Origin: a virus
IMG/VR virus record: IMGVR_UViG_3300003876_000004
Span: 1 to 39,726 of that record
DNA length: 39,726 nt
Strand: one strand, 5' to 3'
Under the pieces are notes generated by a model. That model ran no database searches. It had not been told where the DNA came from and saw only the letters and a list, made by a program, of their open reading frames with translations. Of the stretch, positions 22,835 to 30,621 are shown in pieces (the first letter of the stretch is position 1; every line of letters begins with the position of its first letter). Position numbers and translations under genes: made by a program.

Positions 22835-24312
22835 TATGGCATCTCCAATTTAACACGTTTTTCACGTCCTTGTTGATCAGTACCATATACGTATCCACCT
22901 TTGAATTCTTTGAATACCATGGCATTTGCTGATGACACTTTACGATACATATCCATGAATACATTAGCAGTATCACCAGTTGCTTGGCCACCTTTCATCC
23001 TCATCCCTGCTACTGCTTGTGAACGTAATTGTTTCTTGAACTTAATTGTAGAATCCGAATCAAACGCTCTTGGGAAATATATGTTTTTATATTTCTCCAT
23101 CTCTTCTTCTTTAATAGTTGCACCAGATTCATCACGACCATTAGTCTTTATGATGTTTGATAAATTTATAGGTAACCAATTGAGAGTTTCAGCAAGCTCC
23201 TGTCTAATCATGTCTTGATCCCAACCACTCTCAGGAGTAAGTGCTTCAATTTGTGGCTCAAGAGCTTCCATCATACCAGCAAATGCCGCAGATTTTCTTT
23301 CAGACTCTTGTGGCAATTTGATATTTACTGCTTTTGGTTCACCATTTCTATCCCAAAGCATTGGTGTCTTGACAGGACGGCCACGATTGTCAACCATCCC
23401 AAGTTTTAATTTCTCAGCATTAGTAACCATTCGTGGCTCACCACTATTTGTCATTATCTTATTGCTCCAATTCTTATATTCTTTTCGTGTAAGATTTGGA
23501 ATATCCTTCTTAGCAGATTTGAAATTACGCTCAAATGTTGTGTTATTTTTGCCATATAATTGATCTAACTTAGATTTGCGGATATTTTCAATCCTAGACA
23601 CTTCAGCAGGTGTAGTTGCATAATACAACTCATCATTGTAAATACTATTTATTTGCGATGCTTGTTCATCTATAGTAGGTTCATTACTAGCAGGTTGATT
23701 AACATAACCGGTTGGACCAAGACGATTAGTAGTATCTAGCGGAGATATTGGTGGCACCATTGGGCTTGCAGGAGCCGTTCTAATAGGCTCATTGCCAGGG
23801 CTAGGGATAGCTCCCGCGTTAGGCGAACGGAGCACATTGCCAGCCTGAGGAGGTGTCATAGGGGGTATACGGGCAGGAGCTGCGCTAGGCTGAGGAGTAT
23901 TATTTGCCCCTCTTGCATTCCGAATTCTCTGTCTACTTTGCTCAGAACGAATACGACTACGCTCAATATCACGATTGAGATTCTCAATAGTCTGTGAATT
24001 ATTCAACTCTGACATTGCAAGAGTATTGCCCATAGGACTTTGCACTTCCATTAAATCAGCTGCAAGACGCATCTTATTTGGATTCATTGTATTGTCTGCA
24101 AGAATACCACTTGCTTTCGTTGGATCAATAGTGGTTTGTGTTTTATAACCAGTTTCATTGCCATCCTGATCATAATCCATAAATGTTGATTTAAATGTAT
24201 CACCTTCATACCCAAGATTTTTTCTAAATGCATTTGCAGTATTAATAGCAATATTTTCTTTTGATACTCTTGCTCTGCCAGAACCTGTTAAATAATCATA
24301 CCAAGCTGCCAT
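22834..24312 (-). CDS. Ejection/internal virion protein, 492 residues
   Basis: Begins at ATG 24312 with a lysine/glutamate helix, then a long Pro/Ala-rich linker (about residues 140-200: PSAAPARIPP, ISPLDTTN), then a helical C-terminal half. Linker plus long helices without catalytic motif is typical of podovirus ejection proteins (P22 gp16/gp20-like by place). It sits between a smaller Asn/Met-rich ejection protein and the large one. Its stop is in the same frame as the downstream gene, so read-through alone would fuse the two proteins. Confidence 0.68.
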   Translation of the reverse strand: MAAWYDYLTGSGRARVSKENIAINTANAFRKNLGYEGDTFKSTFMDYDQDGNETGYKTQTTIDPTKASGILADNTMNPNKMRLAADLMEVQSPMGNTLAMSELNNSQTIENLNRDIERSRIRSEQSRQRIRNARGANNTPQPSAAPARIPPMTPPQAGNVLRSPNAGAIPSPGNEPIRTAPASPMVPPISPLDTTNRLGPTGYVNQPASNEPTIDEQASQINSIYNDELYYATTPAEVSRIENIRKSKLDQLYGKNNTTFERNFKSAKKDIPNLTRKEYKNWSNKIMTNSGEPRMVTNAEKLKLGMVDNRGRPVKTPMLWDRNGEPKAVNIKLPQESERKSAAFAGMMEALEPQIEALTPESGWDQDMIRQELAETLNWLPINLSNIIKTNGRDESGATIKEEEMEKYKNIYFPRAFDSDSTIKFKKQLRSQAVAGMRMKGGQATGDTANVFMDMYRKVSSANAMVFKEFKGGYVYGTDQQGREKRVKLEMP

Positions 24313-24325
24313 AATAATCTCCTAA

Positions 24326-25075
24326 TTAAGAACCAACACCAGCATTGAATGAACTGTTTTGACCATAACTTGAGCCACTTGATAATGTAAGTGGATTTCC
24401 ATATATATCAGATTCATTTTGCATAGGCATCCATTCTGCATTGAATGGATTCATACCTAAATTATATGTTGAATTCATAGCATTTATTGTAGCATTTGAA
24501 TTATTATATAATTGGTTATTTGCATTCATTCCTGAATTAACATATCCAGTTGCAGCGTTCATTGAACGATCCATATCATTCTGGTAATTACCACTACGCA
24601 TTGACACTTCCGCTTCAGTTGCTCTATCAACAGTATCTTTACGTGTTAGATAATCATCAATGCCATGCCGATCACTACCGAATTGGCCAGCCATCTGTGC
24701 TTCTGAGCGATTATCTCCCATCCCAAAAATATTCATATTATCAGCCATACCAGTTTTCATATCAGTAATTTGCTGATCAAGATATGGGTTACCTTGAGGA
24801 TCCATTAATGACCCAAATGTTTGCATGCCAAGATTATTCCCACTCATAACATCTTGGGTATAATTATTATTGCTCATAGTATCTATATTTTTTTGAGCAT
24901 TTGGCATATTACGACTTGTGAACTCATTTGAATACGCATTTAATGCATCAGGTTGTGTTGCACCAGTCTGTTGGCTTCTACCATATAAGTCTGTTAAGTA
25001 TGGCGATTGCGCATTCCAAACTTCTTGGTTAGAAGATGATGTGTCTTTGCCACTGCCTTGTCCAATGCTAACCAT
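24326..25075 (-). CDS. Asn/Met/Gly-rich DNA-ejection protein, 249 residues
   Basis: Rich in Asn, Met, Gly, Ser, Gln and Tyr, with the pattern GNPYLDQQI.DM followed by GSDRHGIDDY, which I associate with P22 gp7-like and other ejection proteins (G.RqgI). No membrane segment. It overlaps the upstream gene by one base and ends 13 bases before the next gene. Likely role: part of the trans-envelope channel, ejected with the DNA. Confidence 0.7.
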   Translation of the reverse strand: MVSIGQGSGKDTSSSNQEVWNAQSPYLTDLYGRSQQTGATQPDALNAYSNEFTSRNMPNAQKNIDTMSNNNYTQDVMSGNNLGMQTFGSLMDPQGNPYLDQQITDMKTGMADNMNIFGMGDNRSEAQMAGQFGSDRHGIDDYLTRKDTVDRATEAEVSMRSGNYQNDMDRSMNAATGYVNSGMNANNQLYNNSNATINAMNSTYNLGMNPFNAEWMPMQNESDIYGNPLTLSSGSSYGQNSSFNAGVGS

Positions 25076-25491
25076 TATGTCACCCTCTTAATTACTGTAG
25101 TGTATGCTTCTTCATAACTATATTCATTTAATTTCTTCACCCAACCTCTTCTACCATGAACAGATATTATATCTGATTGTGTTTCATTTGCAAGGATATC
25201 AATAGTTTTCATTATATCAGATATCCATTCATCAATTTGTGTGCCACCAACTAATAAAACAAGCATTTCACGCAATGCTGGTTTATCTACTATGGTTATG
25301 ATGCCTGCAGTAGCAACAATATCACCAACTAAGATAAGTAAAAGAATACCATCTTGGTCTTTGATCATAAAATAAGCATCATCAATATCCATTTCACCAT
25401 ACCCTTTTGATAATGCTTTTCCAATAAATGGCTTAGAAATAGGCCACCATTTATCTAAGTCATTTTTGTGTATTGCTATAACTTCTGCCAC
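25075..25491 (-). CDS. GNAT-like internal virion protein
   Basis: 138 residues. The order of strand and helix (DAYFMIKDQDGILLLILVGDIVATAGIITIVDKPALREMLVLLVGG, then a helix and VHGRRGWVKKLNEYSYEEAYTTVIK) follows the acetyltransferase-like virion proteins found next to ejection genes in many podoviruses. The acetyl-CoA loop (R/Q-x-x-G-x-G/A) is not seen, so it may be structural rather than enzymatic. It overlaps both neighbours in the late operon. Confidence 0.6.
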   Translation of the reverse strand: MAEVIAIHKNDLDKWWPISKPFIGKALSKGYGEMDIDDAYFMIKDQDGILLLILVGDIVATAGIITIVDKPALREMLVLLVGGTQIDEWISDIMKTIDILANETQSDIISVHGRRGWVKKLNEYSYEEAYTTVIKRVT

Positions 25492-25727
25492 GCACCACCT
25501 CTGTATTCATGTACTCCGCTAGTTGTTATGCTAGCATCAGCAGTTGAATCTATATATGCCATCACACCATCAACTGGACGTTCTGGCAATTCATAAAATA
25601 TTTTAAATTCAAGAGTGTCTGTTTCACCTAATAAGAATGCATCAGAAATTCTTTGCAACTCACGATATATATAATTGCCAAGATCATCTAAATCTTTATG
25701 TGTTAATGGATCAGGTTCATATGACAT
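25476..25727 (-). CDS. Small virion-associated protein, 83 residues
   Basis: MSYEPDPLTHKDLDDLGNYIYRELQRISDAF, a helix-forming N-terminus, then a beta-rich half with RPVDGVMAYIDS and GVHEYRGGAWQKL. The latter ends like many small tail or collar proteins where 'G.. y.g..W..l' closes the domain. Found between the tail-hub-like and GNAT-like genes. Probably a minor virion protein. Confidence 0.68.
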   Translation of the reverse strand: MSYEPDPLTHKDLDDLGNYIYRELQRISDAFLLGETDTLEFKIFYELPERPVDGVMAYIDSTADASITTSGVHEYRGGAWQKL

Positions 25728-27286
25728 TAGTATTTACCACCACCAACTACATTTACTTGAAAATCAATAATGCCCCATGAATATTCATCAGTTGACTCAA
25801 ACTTAAAAGAAAAATATCTTCCAGTTGCAAAGAAATCAATCTTTTCTTGGCTACCTATTGTGAATTGTTTTACTGAGCTCCAACTAATTGAATCACTTTG
25901 TATCATTTGTGTTCCAATTCTTATATTAATTACTTTGCCAATACTTCCGGTTAAATTTGGCCACAACTCATTGAGTGTTTTCAATTCAGCTTTTTTACCT
26001 ATTGCCATAGTATCTTTTTCAACATACGATGAGAAATTAACTCCATCATATGTTTCTGTTTCATCAATGTGATATATCTTTGTATCTGTATATCCAGCAA
26101 TAAGAACACTATCATTTGTCGCAGAGTATAATTTAGAATCCCAAATAGTTGAATCTGATTCCCAAGTAATTGTCGTTTCATGATCCCAACTATCATCAAC
26201 TGCAACAGGCACTACAACACCATTTTCAATATCATATGTTTCAGGTAAATCTTTTGGGTAAAATTCATCTTCACGATAATTGTACACCAAAACCTTATTT
26301 GGTATTTCAGAAGCCCCTGCAGGATAACATATTAATATTTCATCTTTTGGATAATCAAGAGATAAAAAGCATGTATCGATGTAATCATTATTGATTTGCG
26401 AAAATAACCATTTACGCATTTTGAAATCAATTTTTGAATCAAATGTATTACCATCATGCACTATGAAATCACCATTGGTGAGTACTGCATGCTTGTTATC
26501 AAATTCAACTACACAACCTTCAGCTATACACCCGAAGCTGCCAGCGAATAATTCACGAAATTTAAAGACATACCTGCCGCCAATGTATTGGCAAGAATGT
26601 ATACTTGTTTGTTTGTATATTAAAAATTCATCTCGCAGAGTCAACCCATCTATTATTTCATCAGGAGTCTCAGATAAAGTATTTGATCCTGCATCGTTAG
26701 TTGCAGCAGGAACCCATGTTGATGGCAGTGATCCTGGATTAGCAGCAGAAGACCATTTCAATTTGTTATTATATCTGACGCCTGATATCTCAACATTCAA
26801 AGCAAACAAATAATTTTTATATGATCTTAGTACATTACATTTTTCACCAGACACCCAACCAGTAATATCAGTCATTGCATTTGCAACAACACCATCCCAC
26901 CAAATTGGTGTATTTGTTTTATTATTTAAAATTGGAACACCATTCAAAAAACAACTAGTCCATCTATTGATTATTGTTGTGCTAGTTGCTCCAGAAGCTG
27001 GAGTTATATCAGTATGAGTTGTAGAGTCAGTTACATAAACGCCTGTTAGTCCTGCATATATCCAATAACTAGCAGTTGTAGTTAATACAGGTAGTAATTT
27101 GACTGGTTGCAATGATAATGCACCAAATACTTGACTATGCCCTTTACTTTTAATTGCTTTTCGATCATCAAAATACATATTGTATGAATCTGTATATGCA
27201 TCTAATTTTCTATCAGACGCATTGAGATCAGATGGATCAATATCTTTATTTAGACCAAATAGTTTAATAGGAATCAAATTAGACAT
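25727..27286 (-). CDS. Tail hub/packaged-DNA stabilisation-like protein
   Basis: 519 residues from ATG 27286 (AAAGG 7 bases upstream; 27292 adds two residues). All-beta, with repeated short strands and SYWIYAGLTGVYVTDS, SWDHETTITWESDS and YSWGIIDFQVNVVGGG, consistent with a beta-propeller like the P22 gp10 tail hub. Its start (LIPIKLFGLNKDIDPSDL) is typical of such proteins (a 'G.N.Di.p..L' opening). The gene follows the adaptor and fibre genes, matching a tail hub. Family call is by pattern. Confidence 0.68.
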   Translation of the reverse strand: MSNLIPIKLFGLNKDIDPSDLNASDRKLDAYTDSYNMYFDDRKAIKSKGHSQVFGALSLQPVKLLPVLTTTASYWIYAGLTGVYVTDSTTHTDITPASGATSTTIINRWTSCFLNGVPILNNKTNTPIWWDGVVANAMTDITGWVSGEKCNVLRSYKNYLFALNVEISGVRYNNKLKWSSAANPGSLPSTWVPAATNDAGSNTLSETPDEIIDGLTLRDEFLIYKQTSIHSCQYIGGRYVFKFRELFAGSFGCIAEGCVVEFDNKHAVLTNGDFIVHDGNTFDSKIDFKMRKWLFSQINNDYIDTCFLSLDYPKDEILICYPAGASEIPNKVLVYNYREDEFYPKDLPETYDIENGVVVPVAVDDSWDHETTITWESDSTIWDSKLYSATNDSVLIAGYTDTKIYHIDETETYDGVNFSSYVEKDTMAIGKKAELKTLNELWPNLTGSIGKVINIRIGTQMIQSDSISWSSVKQFTIGSQEKIDFFATGRYFSFKFESTDEYSWGIIDFQVNVVGGGKY

Positions 27287-27302
27287 AATCAAGCCTTTGA
27301 TA

Positions 27303-27836
27303 TTAAAATGTTAATCCAATCCAAATCCAGTGGTCACTAGAATCCATTGATGCACTATCTGTATCATATGAACATATTGGTGTTCCATTAGATGCATAAC
27401 ATGGAGAATTCAATACCCTTGACCCAACGAAATTATATTTTGATTGTGAATAAGTATATCGTACGAAATATGAATCAATATCATATTTTACAAATAAATG
27501 TAATCCAGTAGTATTGTCTTTACTAACAACATCAACACCAGTTAATTTAAATGTGGTATATCCAATATTAGAATGAACTCCTGCACCAAAACTTAAATTA
27601 TCGATTTTGGCAATCAATTCATAACCAGGTAAAATTTCACCATCACCTGCTCGAGCAAAAGCACCAAATCCGATATAGTCATTATGCATAACAGTAATAC
27701 CAGCACCACCAATTACATCCTGAGTAGTAACATCTGTGTCTGCACCTTCAACAAAAACATAACCGTTTACACCAATAGCATGTGATGTAAATGATAATGC
27801 AAATAAAGCAAAAAGTAAAACAATATATTTTTTCAT
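27303..27836 (-). CDS. Phage-encoded outer-membrane beta-barrel protein
   Basis: 177 residues. The first 20 are a clear Sec signal peptide (MKKYIVLLFALFALS...SHA). The rest is alternating hydrophobic/polar beta-strands (IGFGAFARAGDG, YELIAKIDNLSFGAG, LHLFVKYDIDSYFVRYTYS), ending IWIGLTF with a C-terminal Phe, the outer-membrane assembly signal. About eight strands, similar in size to OmpX, Lom or PagL-like barrels; the His-x-Ser pair of PagL is not seen. GAGG precedes ATG 27836. Lambda Lom is a precedent for such a protein in a tail operon. Role might be surface change or superinfection exclusion. Confidence 0.72.
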   Translation of the reverse strand: MKKYIVLLFALFALSFTSHAIGVNGYVFVEGADTDVTTQDVIGGAGITVMHNDYIGFGAFARAGDGEILPGYELIAKIDNLSFGAGVHSNIGYTTFKLTGVDVVSKDNTTGLHLFVKYDIDSYFVRYTYSQSKYNFVGSRVLNSPCYASNGTPICSYDTDSASMDSSDHWIWIGLTF

Positions 27837-27851
27837 TTGATAAACCTCAAT

Positions 27852-28655
27852 TTATTTATTGCCTACAGCTCCATTAACAGCACCGGAACCATCCCATGTA
27901 ACAGTATAACCATTTGTATCAATGGCATATCCAGCTGCCCCTCCACCTGCTCCTGATCCTACATTACCTAATGATGTTGTCCCATTGGAGCCAGAAGCAC
28001 CTGCACTGCCATATGATCCACCATTACCACCTGCACCACCATCGCTGCTTGGGCCGTTACCACCAGCACCTCCTGCACCTCCAGAAGTACTTCCTGTTCC
28101 ACCTGCAGCACCATCATATGATCCACCTGGTGCACCAGATGCATTGCCATATATGCCACCAGCAGATGTCTGATTACCTGCACCTCCACCACCTCCTCCA
28201 CCACCATTATTTTGGTAACCAATTACAGCATATTCTGCAGCACCACCACCTCCACCACCTCCACCTCCGCCTCTGATTGCTCCTCCAGCATTAGCAATAG
28301 TTACAGCATGGGATAGTGTGAATGCTTCTCCACCTGCACTGCCTGCTGCACCACTATATACATTTGGATATGGGGCATCACCACCTTTGCCACCATTTCC
28401 ACCTTTGCCTATGATAGAGCCATTATTGTCAATAACTATTTCAGTTTGTGAATGCCATCCTGAGCCAGTGACTAATGATGCAGTTCCAGTTGTGCTAGAT
28501 GATATAGTTCCAGTTATGGTAAATGTAACATGCATTGGATATGATGGAGCAGAACCCAATTGGCTTTGTAAATAATTATACAGATTCAAATTGGTTGAAC
28601 TTCCAATAGTGACTTTGAATCTTGGCTTTACACCACCTGGTAACATAGTTAACAT
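27852..28655 (-). CDS. Glycine-rich receptor-binding/tail adhesin
   Basis: 267 residues. The first 90 are beta-rich (VTFTITGTISSSTTG, SQTEIVIDNNGSIIG). From about residue 90 long glycine runs appear (up to ten Gly in a row), separated by short variable loops such as YAVIGYQNN and YGNASGAPGG, and the end is AGYAIDTNGYTVTWDGSG. This is the pattern of polyglycine-II adhesins, as in T-even gp38 of phage S16, where loops bind the host receptor. It likely sits at a tail-fibre tip. The + strand of this region gives long Pro/His-rich false ORFs. Repeats favour recombination and length variation. Confidence 0.75.
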   Translation of the reverse strand: MLTMLPGGVKPRFKVTIGSSTNLNLYNYLQSQLGSAPSYPMHVTFTITGTISSSTTGTASLVTGSGWHSQTEIVIDNNGSIIGKGGNGGKGGDAPYPNVYSGAAGSAGGEAFTLSHAVTIANAGGAIRGGGGGGGGGGAAEYAVIGYQNNGGGGGGGGAGNQTSAGGIYGNASGAPGGSYDGAAGGTGSTSGGAGGAGGNGPSSDGGAGGNGGSYGSAGASGSNGTTSLGNVGSGAGGGAAGYAIDTNGYTVTWDGSGAVNGAVGNK

Positions 28656-28665
28656 TTAAATTGCC

Positions 28666-29223
28666 TTATGAGTAATCTGACATCCAAGTGCCATATAGAT
28701 TTGCTCCATCAGAAACAAACGCTATCGCACAAACAGCTAGTGAAGTTGTAGACAATTCTGGAGCAGCACCAAATGCCCACTTATATGAAGTGCCAAAACT
28801 TAATGTTCTGCCACCAGTTGAATCTTGCTTTATGATCAATATATATGTTGATCCAGCTTTCATATTTGTTGGATTTGATAATGAAGTGTTGCCAGCTAAT
28901 GTTACTATGGCAACTTGTTGCGTATCCAAGTCCCACACAAGTGGAGATGCATATGGCATTGTTGCTGCATCAAAATTTTGCTGAGCAGTCCATTCCTGTG
29001 CAACACTAAGTTGTATCAAATCACCAACGTACCCAGCTAATTTATTAAGCTCAGTGTGAGTTGCAGTAACAGCTCCAGTTATAGCAGCAAATGTATTTAA
29101 CAATACATTCTTAACTCCTTGTATATGATTATCACCTTCACTACGCGGGTCAGTGCTACTTGGATTAGTATTGACCAATGCGTCAATATACTTATTTGTT
29201 CCAGTTAAGTCTTCAAGAGCCAT
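28666..29223 (-). CDS. Tail fibre-like protein, 185 residues
   Basis: The N-terminus YIDALVNTNPSSTDPRSEGDNHIQGVKNVLLNTFAAITGAVTATH matches the virion-anchoring start of many short tail fibres (NP..sD...EGD.Hi.G.K..l..TF). The C-terminal part is beta-rich (VAIVTLAGNTSLSNPTNMKAG, LSFGTSYKWAFG), like fibre tip or collar domains. It directly precedes the Gly-rich adhesin, which may attach to it. Transcribed after the adaptor gene. Confidence 0.7.
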   Translation of the reverse strand: MALEDLTGTNKYIDALVNTNPSSTDPRSEGDNHIQGVKNVLLNTFAAITGAVTATHTELNKLAGYVGDLIQLSVAQEWTAQQNFDAATMPYASPLVWDLDTQQVAIVTLAGNTSLSNPTNMKAGSTYILIIKQDSTGGRTLSFGTSYKWAFGAAPELSTTSLAVCAIAFVSDGANLYGTWMSDYS

Positions 29224-29780
29224 CAGACACTCCTAACTTGTAAAGAGCCACCAGGATATTTAATCTTATTGGCTCGGTTATTTGACTGAGTAATTGCATC
29301 TGTATAATATGTCAACCATGTTGTTTTTGACAATTCATCTTTTGACATAATTGCATATTCAAGCATTAATGCAGCAAGATAAACATTTGAATTTTTAATT
29401 AATGCATCATGTGTATCTGAATTATTTGATAATGCAGATTGTTCTGCATAATAATTGATATAAATATTAACAACATTTGAAGCACTAGCTACAGGCTTTA
29501 TCTTTATTGTTTTCCCAACTATTTCATATGAATCAAAATATCCATTTGCATCAACATCTTCATCATTAATCTTAGTTGCTTCTAAGAAATTAGATGGCAA
29601 TGATTCAAATTCTTCATCACACACTAGTGTTACATTAATTTCCATTTCTTGTGTGCGCAGATCATTAGCAATTCTCCGCTCTGACAAGCCTTGTAATGTA
29701 TCAATGTAATCATCAGAATCACTTCTGTGCGATAAGGCAACAAAAGCATCTTTTAAAGATTCATAATCTGTTATGGCCAT
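29223..29780 (-). CDS. Head-tail adaptor (P22 gp4-like)
   Basis: 185 residues with a mostly helical N-terminus (YESLKDAFVALSHRSDSDDYIDTLQGLSERRIANDLRTQEME) followed by SLPSNFLEATKI and mixed strands. This order, helices ending in 'aE..i...LR..em' then 'lP.dfl.....', is that of phage adaptor proteins which extend the portal and bind the tail hub. It follows the lysis genes and precedes fibre genes, as expected for a connector. Confidence 0.68.
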   Translation of the reverse strand: MAITDYESLKDAFVALSHRSDSDDYIDTLQGLSERRIANDLRTQEMEINVTLVCDEEFESLPSNFLEATKINDEDVDANGYFDSYEIVGKTIKIKPVASASNVVNIYINYYAEQSALSNNSDTHDALIKNSNVYLAALMLEYAIMSKDELSKTTWLTYYTDAITQSNNRANKIKYPGGSLQVRSV

Positions 29781-29998
29781 TATTTCTTGCCTATTCTTGA
29801 AAGTGTATCCCGTATTGTCCAGGCAAATAAAGAAATTACAATATAGAAGTTGCCAAGAATATTATATATATCATCAGCAACTAAGGTCATCCCATAGGCC
29901 ATAGTGACCATAGCGAGACGATTTGTTTTTGCTGAAATGAACTCCTTCCCTGACTGTGAAAATAACCCAGTTGCTAATTTGACTACTAAATCAATCAT
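29780..29998 (-). CDS. Putative holin-like membrane protein, 72 residues
   Basis: From ATG 29998 (GTG 30001 is one codon earlier; AGAGG upstream fits either). Two hydrophobic stretches, AMVTMAYGMTLV and ILGNFYIVISLFAWTI, could form two membrane spans with a charged end (RDTLSRIGKK), typical of small holins. It overlaps the endolysin gene by ATGA-type overlap, which is the main evidence for a lysis role. It could also be an anti-holin. Confidence 0.6.
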   Translation of the reverse strand: MIDLVVKLATGLFSQSGKEFISAKTNRLAMVTMAYGMTLVADDIYNILGNFYIVISLFAWTIRDTLSRIGKK

Positions 29999-30345
29999 CA
30001 CTGTCTACCTCTATATATAAATGAATAATGGTTACCATCATCATATTGGCCACCCCATCTAGCATCAGGGTGCATAGTAACCCACTTAGCACCTATTTCT
30101 GCATGGGCTTCTGTGGTTGTTTGATAGTGCCCATCAATAAATAAATCTAAATCATGAGCAAGCTTTATTTTGTGGTTAGACCATTTACGACCATAACCTT
30201 TTTGTTCACCCCATTTGCCAAACACACGTTTATCACGTTTGCCATCACCATAGGCAACTCGATACCCAAGCTCTTCATGTATCCAAACAACTAATTTTGC
30301 AAATTGATATGCAAATTCTTTTTGCTTGTCACCCAACACACTCAT
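29998..30345 (-). CDS. Endolysin, M15/VanY-like peptidase
   Basis: 115 residues. It carries the zinc-peptidase signature SNHKIKLAHDLDLF (His58, Asp65) and GNHYS (His106) with WGG before it, as in D,D/L,D-peptidase endolysins (T5-type) that cut the peptide stems of peptidoglycan. No signal peptide, so release needs a holin. Flanked by two membrane-protein genes, which gives a three-gene lysis cassette inside the late operon, between tailspike and adaptor. Confidence 0.88.
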   Translation of the reverse strand: MSVLGDKQKEFAYQFAKLVVWIHEELGYRVAYGDGKRDKRVFGKWGEQKGYGRKWSNHKIKLAHDLDLFIDGHYQTTTEAHAEIGAKWVTMHPDARWGGQYDDGNHYSFIYRGRQ

Positions 30346-30590
30346 GGTAATAAATCTCTTATCCTTGATACAATTTTTTCTTCATGTTCTTCAAGACGCG
30401 TATTCAGCTCAAGCAATATCTCTTGTTGGCAAATTTTCATCTTATTATCAATATGGGCTTCACTCAAAGGCGTAATTTGCGAAGTGCCTTTTGTTTTAGC
30501 ATACCACCCAAATAAAATAATAATTGATCCTGTTAATAATTCTTGCCACCAACGTATTGCAAAATGCATATGTTCTGGTTCAGGGGACAT
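30342..30590 (-). CDS. Lysis-associated membrane protein with coiled coil
   Basis: 82 residues: a short N-terminus, one membrane span (LLTGSIIILFGWYA, about 18-32), then a charged helix (KMKICQQEILLELNTRLEEHEEKIVSRIRDLL) likely to form a coiled coil. Topology suits an i-spanin (Rz-like) or a one-span holin. It overlaps the endolysin gene by 4 bases. No lipoprotein gene is nested in it, so a spanin call is weak. Confidence 0.65.
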   Translation of the reverse strand: MSPEPEHMHFAIRWWQELLTGSIIILFGWYAKTKGTSQITPLSEAHIDNKMKICQQEILLELNTRLEEHEEKIVSRIRDLLP

Positions 30591-30621
30591 CTAATAACCC
30601 TCTTGAATGTGGTGGAAAATA

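Noticed and set aside
27303-27836. PagL-type lipid A deacylase
   Set aside because: The barrel size fits, but the catalytic His-x-Ser pair is not visible at the matching strand (YTYSQS instead).
27914-28276. Histidine- and proline-rich proteins on the plus strand
   Set aside because: These frames are the reverse complement of Gly-rich codons in the adhesin gene and lie opposite a well-supported gene.
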